A DNA stretch of 64,000 bases, taken from the NCBI GenBank assembly GCA_033439265.1, contig JAVTVX010000013.1, positions 8,024,501 through 8,088,500 on the forward strand. Direction: 5' to 3'. Of this stretch, positions 56,331-64,000 are shown in pieces (the stretch's first letter is position 1; every line of letters begins with the position of its first letter). A model generated the notes under the pieces. It worked only from the letters and a program-made list of their open reading frames with translations. It made no database searches and was not told where the DNA came from. Source of the stretch: Dillenia suffruticosa (lineage: Eukaryota > Streptophyta > Magnoliopsida > Dilleniales > Dilleniaceae). The translations under genes and the position numbers were made by a program.

Positions 56331-59300
56331 ATAGATAGGTGCCCTTTGTGGGAACAGACGGATTCTTTCAGCCGAACGTGCTTCTCATCCTCCTTCCTTC
56401 CTTCACGATCATGATGTTGACTAAAAGAAAAAGACCGACAATCGGTTTTGATGGTGATGATTTGGTAGGAGTCAACACCAACCGAAACAACCTGTTAGTC
56501 ATTATTGTCATAATAGGATTGTTTTGAGTCAAAAAAAATTGTTGTTGATTAAGGAACAGATCGAGATCTCTTATTTTGGAATGCTTTCCAACAAATAAGT
56601 CTCACTCAGTCCCACCTTTAATCCCGCGATAGACCCTTAAAGGGATTTGTTGATAAGTGCATACTTTCGGAAGGTACTATTTCGCTTGCTATAATTTTGG
56701 GAATGCCTCCTCATCATGCTAGTATCAGAACCACTTTTCATGTGGTTAAACTCCCATCTCCTGAGAATGTCATCTTAGGCCATCCAAATTTAGACGGTCT
56801 CAAAACACTACTAAGCACAAAGCACATAAAGATCAAATTTAGAACACCTTTAGGAGTCATGACACATCATGGTGACCTCGATCCATCAAACATCCCCGTG
56901 GTGGAGAAAGAAAGAGAAATTCTTTCAGTAGACATCTTGGAACTTAGAGATGATGTCGAATAACTGTCTAAACCTTAACTTGGAGAGGAAGTGATCGAAA
57001 TTCCTATAACGAATAATCCAAGTTAGAGCTCACGTACCATCATCTCTCTAGAAAGCAATCGTAGACTATTTTTGGCGAAATTTATCTTTGCATAGTTTCT
57101 GGAAGATATGCCAGACATCCACCCTTTAGTTATAGTCCACAAACTAATTGTAAATGCAAGTCGTAAACCTGTAAAGTAGAAAAAGAGGGTATTTGTATTG
57201 AAATGCCAATGTGCAATACATAAGGAGGTATGGAAGCTCCTAACAACAGGGTTTATTTGAGAAGTATAATATCCCCAGTAATTAGCCAATGTGGTAATGA
57301 TAAAAAAGGCCAACGGTAAGTTTAGAATGTGTGTAGATTTTACCGATCTCAACAATGCATGCTTAAAAGACAGCTATCTACTCCTCATTATCGATAAACT
57401 AGTGGATAACTTATTGGGTTATCAACTCTTGAATTTTATAGATACATACTCCAGTTACGACTGGATCCATTTGGCCCCCTGAAGACGAGGAGAAAACTAG
57501 TTTTGTTACGGAGTTTGACACCTATTGCTATAAAGTCATGCTATTTGGCCTCAAGAACGTCGAAGCAACCTTCCAACTGTTGATCAACAAAGTCTTCAGT
57601 GAATAGCTCAGTAAGAATGTAGAAGCCTACGTCGACGACATGCTCGTCAAGAGTACCAGTGCCGAAGATCATGTTGTAGACTTGGAAGAAACATTTCAAA
57701 TGTTAGAACGTTATAACATGAGACTAAACACAACAAAATGCATCTTTGAGATCACAACAGGAAAACTTTTACGTTTTCTAATTACCAATAGGTAGATCAA
57801 GACAAATTCAGAGAAGATACAATCCATACTAGACATGGCATTGCCAAGGACGCTGAAGGAAATACAATGCCGCCTTAAATCGGTTCATGTCAAAAGTGAA
57901 GGAGAAATACAAACCCTTCTATGATACTCTAAAAAAGTTTCAAAAATTTGTGTGGACATTAGAGTGTCAAACAACATTTGAACAGTTCAAAAAATACCTT
58001 GCGTCACCCCTGTTACTTTCTCCACCTATTCTCGGTGAGAAACTCTGTCTTTCTCTCTCAATTTCTAACCAAACACTTAACTCCGTTCTTGTGGGGTAAG
58101 AATCCACTACACAAAAGTTGGTATACTATATTAGCCATATACTTCAAGAGTCGGAAGTTAACTATCAACGTATCGTGAAATTGGCGTTTGCTCTGGTTAT
58201 TACCACCAGGCATCTCCGGTCCTATTTTCAAGCCCACACAATTGTAGTATTAACCAACCGGCCTTTGAAGTAGATTTTACAAAAGAATGACACTTCAGGT
58301 CGGCTCATTAAGTGGAATTAAGTTAGGCATATTTGACATCAAATATTAACTGAAACCGACAATTAAATGGCAAGCTCTCGATGATTTCATCCTTAAATAT
58401 ACATTCTCGACTAGCTCCGACAAAGACCTTGCCAATAACCGAGAAGAATGCTCGTTACTGGAGTGGACACTTCATGTGGACGGATCCTAAAACTCCTCGG
58501 GAAGTGGTGCCAACCTCATACTTGTCGGTCTAGACGATCTCAAGGCTAAGTACATGCTTCGTTTTGATTTTCAAAAGACTAATAATCAGGCCGAATATGA
58601 GACTCTCCTAACTAGATTGCGAATTGCAACATCACTAGAAACCTGAAATATCCAGATTTGTACCAACAACCAACTAGTTATCAAGCAAATTAAAGGAATT
58701 TATGAAATAAAGGAGTCGACGATGGTGAAATACTTGTCCAAGTTACAAGAAGCGATGAACAAACTCGATAGAGTGCACATACAATAGATTCCTCAATCGT
58801 AGAGTTTGTGAGCCGATACGCTCTCTAAGTTAATCAGTTCCGACTTGGTTGTAACCAACCAAACAACTTATATCGAGAGCCTACCATACCTGAGCATTAG
58901 ATCTTTTCAGCCAACAGTTCACCAAGTTGGAAGGACCCCATAGAAACTTATCTAAAACATAGGCTGTTACCAAGACCACCTTCAGAGGCAACTAAATTGA
59001 GGCATAGGGATGCTCACTATGCTATTATCAATGGGGACCTTTACCAGAAATCATTCGCTCATCCATACCTAAAATGTCTAACATCTAAACAAGGAAATTA
59101 CGTACTCAAAGAAATCCATAAAAGTATATGTCGAAACTACTTAGGTACTCAAAATCTAACCAATAAATCTATACAGCAAGGATATTTTTGGCCAATTATG
59201 AAAGCCGACGTGGATGATTGTGTCAGAAGATATGATAAATGTCAACGTTTCTCATTGGTATCACGCTTGCCCTCCACTGAACTCTACCCGATAACAAGTC

Positions 59301-60209
59301 CATGGCAATTCGCACAGTGGGGAATAGATTTTCTCAAGCCTTTCTCATTAGCTACTGGACAATGAAAGTTTCTAATTGTGGCAATCAACTATTTCACTAA
59401 ATGAGTAGAAGCCGAACCGTTAGCTCAGATTACCACCTGCAATATACAAAATTTTGTGTGGATGTCCATCATCACTAGATTCGCTTTGCCCCACATTCTA
59501 ACAATAAGAGTTTTCAGGACTTTTGTAACAAGTTGGGAATCCAGCATCATTTTACCTTTATCACATACCTGCAGGCTAACGGTCTTGTTGAAATAACAAA
59601 CTAAACAATCCTACAAGGGCTAAAGGCCACATTAGACAAGGTCAAAGGTCGTTGGGTAGATAACCTCTACGGCATCCTGTAGGCCTACCAACCAATACCC
59701 CAAAGGGCAACATGAGAGATGCCATTTAGTTTAACTTATGGTTATAAAACAGTAATACTAGTAGAGATTGACATTCATTCACTTCGGGTAAATCAATATG
59801 AGCATGAACGGAATGAATTTGCATTACGTGAATGGTTGAACCTGCTTCTAGAATTACGAGAAACCACATCAACTTGGATGGACGCTTATCAGCAGCAGAT
59901 GACATAATATTACAACAAACGAGTGAAAACTAAGGTGTTCAACCTAGGGGACTTGGTTCTTCGTAGAGTAAAGCTACAGGAACCGGTGGGAAAGTTACTA
60001 CCTAATTAGAAAGACCCATATCAAATATGCTTGGTGGTTCACCCAAGAGCATACCGACTCAACTATCTAGACGGATCGGCCATTTCCAAGAATATGGAAT
60101 TCAGAGAACTTGCGTATATACCACCGATAATCTTTATTACTTTCGTTAAGTTTGGTACTTGTTTTCTCTCGATTTATCAATAAGAGTCTTATTTCTTTCG
60201 CGTGTTGCT

Positions 60210-60470
60210 AACACACTCTTTCAATCGAGTGAACATGTCGTCAATAAAGGATGCATCTTCCTGACAAGTAAGCATGGCTTGACTACTCAATCGAACGAAC
60301 GAGCCATCGATAAGGAATGTATCTCCCCGATAGGTAAGCATGACTTACTCTATTGGTTATACACATTGAAACATGTCATCAATAAGGGAAATACTCCTGC
60401 CTGGATAGACACGGTCCGCTCTTTTGGCTAAACACACCGAAATGTATCGATAAGTAAAAAGTGCTGCATC
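60210..60470 (+). repeat. Imperfect tandem repeats in the Tat 3' region
   Basis: About three units of roughly 70-85 bp share words such as TCGAACATGTC/ACATGTCATC.AATAAGG, GTATCTCCC and AAGCATG.CTTG. Strongly diverged. Confidence 0.5.
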
Positions 60471-60719
60471 TGGCGACTAGACAAGTCAACCGACCAACTA
60501 CCACCTCATTAGTCAAGTTACTTACTTGATAGTGTGCTTCTCATATCGATGTTCTAAGACTATAAAGAGACAAAACTATTCTCTCTCAACCAAGACAAGA
60601 TAGGCAAGTAAGTAACAAAACTCTCTTTCTTATTTCAAAGCAACAAACACATATCGGAGTACATAGTTGGGTACAACAAAATAGAAAGTTTGTATATTCA
60701 TAAGTCAGACTAAATTACA

Positions 60720-61310
60720 TCAAAAAGAAAACCCAAAGGAATATACCGATGAGTTTCTTCGTCTTCGCAAATGGATTAGCTCCTTAAACTTAGATATCTT
60801 CTCTTTGATAAAGTGTTTGATGCCTCCTTGAACTGATTCATAGATGAACTCTACGAATCTTGCCACAAGAAAAGCAGATAAATATGAGCAGAAGTTGGAA
60901 AGGACTTTGTAACCCATCAAATTACTCTCAAGCCCTAATAACAAAAGAGTGTAAGAGCAATGATGAGTTGCAAGAGCCCAGTCAGAACACTCCAAGACAA
61001 GACCATCATAACGGCAAAACTATGACTTTCCTACCGATATGACAGGACTTTGTACCCGTGATTCTTTTATTGACGGAATCTTATACCCACGGCTTTCGCC
61101 ACCACCACTCCTTTGGAAGCCAAACCTACAAAAAAGAAAAATTCCTTTTCAGCTTTGAATCCCCATAGAAAACACGACCCTTTCCTCACAAGTGAACATT
61201 CTAAATCTAACCTCCCACTGTCATGAGTATATATAGCCCAAAGATGGGAACTGTATTGCCAAATCCCCGAAAGTTGGAAAAATGTTCCGCATTTAATGAC
61301 CATACCTCAA
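60720..61310 (-). other. Possible antisense reading-frame relic of the Tat element
   Basis: Between integrase and 3' LTR the minus strand is open in two stretches (from about 61303 and from about 60995) with hydrophobic N-terminal parts. Some Tat-group elements (for example Grande) are known to carry an antisense gene exactly here. That this is its relic is inference. Confidence 0.35.
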
Positions 61311-61519
61311 CATCAACGCTTCCCATTGCATCCTTTCTGCTCATCCATAACACTTTGTGCCTTTCGATTTCCCTAATTACTACCGTTTTTACTCATGTCC
61401 ATAGCACCAAGTGACGATACTGGCAGTGTTGCATTTATTAGTGTCTTTTCGAATTCTTATCCGTTTGAAACTATTCTTGAGGTCTTTTCTCCAGAATGAT
61501 GCTAGAAGTGGGGGGTAAG

Positions 61520-62200
61520 TGATGGAACGGGCCCAAAGGCCTGTTATCATAAAATTTGAGATACTTTGAGCCCATAATCCAATAGGTCAAAGTATGAATG
61601 TACTCCCCGGTCTAGCAAACATAACTTACCCTCTTGGTACCTACCAATCAGACCCTCTACGAGTGGTCAATTGATCGGCTTGGCACCTCTTCGGTACTCA
61701 GTATTACTATTTGACTAACTGAAATAATATTCATTTTTTCCTAAATCGTGGGAGTAATCTCCTATAATTAGGAAAGATATTTCTAATTACTGTCGATAAG
61801 GAAAGAAATCTCCATGACCTTTCAAACTTTCCTTATTGGTAGAATTCTAAATGTCTGGGAATCCTTCATTATAATCCTGATAGTCTCTGGACGTTTTCAC
61901 AAGGAAACTAGGGTTTGTATACCCCAGTAGCAAATGGAACTTACTATGCATACAGACTATATATGCATCACAGAGATTATTAGCCAGGTATGCTCTTTTG
62001 ACTCTTAACCTAGACACAAAAGACATATCAAAGCTCTCTTTCTCTTTCTCTCTCTTTTTCAGTCTGTTTCTACTTTTCAAAAATTGGTCTATGATTTAAG
62101 AGTCAGAGTCTCCTCGCTCTGTCAAATTTTTGCAGGTTCCATCTATCACGATCCAATAACCACTCACCTCGTTCGAGTCAATAGAGCTATTATTCCAACA
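61520..62200 (+). repeat. 3' LTR of the Tat element
   Basis: 681 bp, begins TGATGGAACGGG, ends TTCCAACA, followed by the target duplication CATCC. Confidence 0.85.
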
Positions 62201-62205
62201 CATCC

Positions 62206-63389
62206 TAAACTCATATGTTAGGGATTAGTAAATAATGTATGATGATATAACTATACATGTATATTAGTAAATTATGACCAGTATCTTTGTTCAAGCATAC
62301 GCAGACACATAATAGACTTATGTCTAGATCTTCCATTCGGTTAGAGTTAGTATAATAGAGATTACTAGATTATCCTTTTTTACATTTCACTATTTAGTCT
62401 ATTTATATTGTATCTATCGGAAATGTGTGTGTGTGTATTGTTGGGTTGCCCAAAAAAAAAAAGAAAAAAAAATTCATTATCTAAATCGTGATAAGGTACC
62501 ATTGTAAATCTATATCGAACTCTATCAATGTAATTTATTACTAAGAAAATTTAACTAATTATTTAGAATTATTGTAATAATTGTTCTCTGTATGCGATAT
62601 TAATAACCTCAATCTAACACCATAAGATATAAATAGGAGAACAACAAGCAGACAAATCCAATATGAATAGATGCATGTGGGTATTATAGATTTTATTATG
62701 ATTAACATTCAAATAAAGAGGGAGTTGGTTATAATTATTTCGGATCCTAATTGTAATATATATATGTTATAACCATGTTGAGATGAATTATAAGTAAACC
62801 TTTTACAACATATCAAATGAGAAAAATAAAACCAAGAAATTCTAGAAGTCTAAGTTTTCTATTAAATCATGTGATGATTTTAAAATATTTGTTGAGTTAT
62901 AGATAGCAAAAGTGAACTAAGGGTGCCTTAACAGCAACAAGACATTTACTAATAAAACAAAAAATATGGGGACATTTCTATACCAACACCAAAAGTAGAT
63001 CAACTTTTGGAGGCCTTTATAAATTCAAGGGAGAAAGAGTGAACTTTGGTGCGAAAGACCTTCCCACTCACGCGGGAGCCAAGGGCGACCCTTTTGACCT
63101 TCTTTTGGTGCCCTTTTGGTCATCGGTGATGGCATGGCACCGTGCTTTGACCGTATGGCCATCAATATTGGCTCTTGTTTAATTGGTGGTGATGGTAAGT
63201 TTGAGCCTTTAGATATAATGCCAATAATTTTGAGCATTGAAGATTGAAATAAAAGTTGGAAGATGAGAAATGAGAAGACATTTTTGTGTTGTGCACTACC
63301 AGCTAGGTTACTTGGCGTTTAGATTTTATCCTCTACTATTAGTTAAAATTCCCATGTAGGGGCGTTTTTACAAAAGTGTTTAAAACTTA
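62206..63389. other. Intergenic DNA, no clear gene
   Basis: Includes a short GT microsatellite (about 62425-62437) and an A tract (62451-62470). A 70-codon minus-strand frame (63237-63025) is open but unrecognised. Confidence 0.4.
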
Positions 63390-64000
63390 CACTATAAAAA
63401 AAGACAAAATTTGCGACAAAATTGTAAGAAAAATTCGTTACAAAACAAATTTGCGACGAATTTTGTAACAAATATTTTTTCGTTGCTAATAAGTTGTCGC
63501 AAAATTTTGGAATGAAAAATTAATTATTCGTCGCAAAAATTTCCAAAAAATATTTATATGTCGCACAATTCGTCGCAAATTTGTAATGAATTTTGTGATG
63601 AAAAATTTATTTGTCGCAAATCTGCCACAAATAAAATATTCATCACAAATTCTGCAACGAAACCATTTTCGTCGCAAAATTAGTGATGAATAAATTTTTC
63701 GTCCCAAAATTTGCAACGAATATATTTTTCATCGCAAAATTTCCAACGAAAAACAATTTATCGCAAAATTTGCGACGAAAACCGTTGCGTTGCAAAATTC
63801 GTCTCAAAATTTGCGACGAAAAAATATTCGTCGCAAATTTTGTGACGAAAAAATACTCGTCGCAAATTTGGCGACGAAAAAGCATTCGTTGCAACTTTTA
63901 CAACAAATATTTTTTCGTCGTTGATTTGCGATGAAAAAATTTTTTTTGCAACATTTTCGACGAATATTATTTCGTGGCAACATTTGTGACGAATATTATT
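63390..64000. mobile_element. Left end of a further CACTA transposon, cut by the window edge
   Basis: Begins CACTATAAAAAAAGAC after ACTTA and consists of dense GCGACGAA/TTCGTCGCAAA words, many arranged as hairpins (for example AATTTGCGACGAA..TTCGTCGCAAATTT near 63810-63840). These are typical CACTA subterminal repeats. The words differ in detail from those of the 27447-43080 element (GCAAAATTT instead of GCTAAATTT), so it is a related but separate family. The rest lies outside the window. Long open frames here are artefacts of the repeats. Confidence 0.75.

Larger units (their letters stand above)
55633..62200 (+). mobile_element. Ty3-gypsy element of the Tat type, old and broken
   Basis: 6568 bp, flanked by the target duplication CATCC (55628-55632 and 62201-62205). 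LTRs lie at 55633-about 56330 and 61520-62200. A primer-binding-site-like AGGTGCCCTTTGTGGGAAC follows the 5' LTR, and a purine tract (about 61507-61519) precedes the 3' LTR. Parts: end of protease (about 56700-56950), reverse transcriptase (about 57285-57900, VVMIKKANGKFRMCVDF), RNase H (about 58470-58780, NNQAEYE), integrase with its zinc region and core (about 58990-60000). Much of gag is not recognisable. It has well over ten breaks. The LTRs differ by roughly a fifth by eye, so it is many million years old. The region between integrase and 3' LTR (60130-61510) is noted separately. Confidence 0.9.

Noticed and set aside
63486-63934. Open frames on both strands with repeated ATNIFS/KFATN-like text
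   Set aside because: They are translations of the GCGACGAA repeat array of the CACTA end, not proteins.

Overview
The window is nuclear DNA of a flowering plant, almost certainly a eudicot. It is AT-rich, its host genes have plant-type introns, it carries plant-only families (PADRE/DUF4228, a long P-class PPR protein), and it is packed with plant transposon classes (Ty1-copia, Ty3-gypsy, CACTA, MULE, L1 and RTE LINEs, short SINEs). The species cannot be named from the sequence.

Only three host genes look intact: an ORP4-type oxysterol-binding-protein-related gene (+, seven exons, 12892-17708), a PADRE-domain gene (-, 19343-19879), and an intronless 1078-residue PPR gene (+, 44820-48056). A short reading frame ending at 55397 (-) may be the orphaned last exon of a further gene.

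Layout. 1-12.2 kb: a broken L1 LINE invaded by a Ty3-gypsy LTR, a minus-strand Ty1-copia fragment, and a younger Ty1-copia element (5836-10701, 5-bp target duplication AAAAT) sitting inside an older copia relic. 12.7-20 kb: the ORP4-like and PADRE genes, with a copia fossil in an ORP intron and a SINE between them. 20-27.4 kb: gene-free DNA with a long inverted-repeat element, two more SINEs and a 451-bp CACTA element. 27.4-43.1 kb: a 15.6-kb nest. The outermost shell is a CACTA-type element (27447-43080, TSD TTC) carrying intron-containing fragments of two host genes (importin SAD2-like and WDR26-like) and an RTE LINE piece. Inside it sits an 8.8-kb Mutator-like element (29945-38718, exact 10-bp TSD) that encoded a MURA transposase and a plant mobile domain (PMD) protein. 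Inside that is a 2.6-kb solo LTR (34224-36865, TSD GATAA). 44.8-53.3 kb: the PPR gene, a LINE-like relic, two related MITEs and a local duplication. 55.6-62.2 kb: an old Ty3-gypsy element of the Tat type (TSD CATCC). 63390 to the end: the left edge of another CACTA element.

The most notable structure is the CACTA/MULE/LTR nest with captured host exons. The target duplications at every level make the order of events readable: gene capture by the CACTA, then MULE insertion, then LTR element insertion, then collapse of that element to a solo LTR. The host genes themselves show no sign of acting as one pathway. ORP4-like and PPR may be old neighbours separated here by transposon growth.
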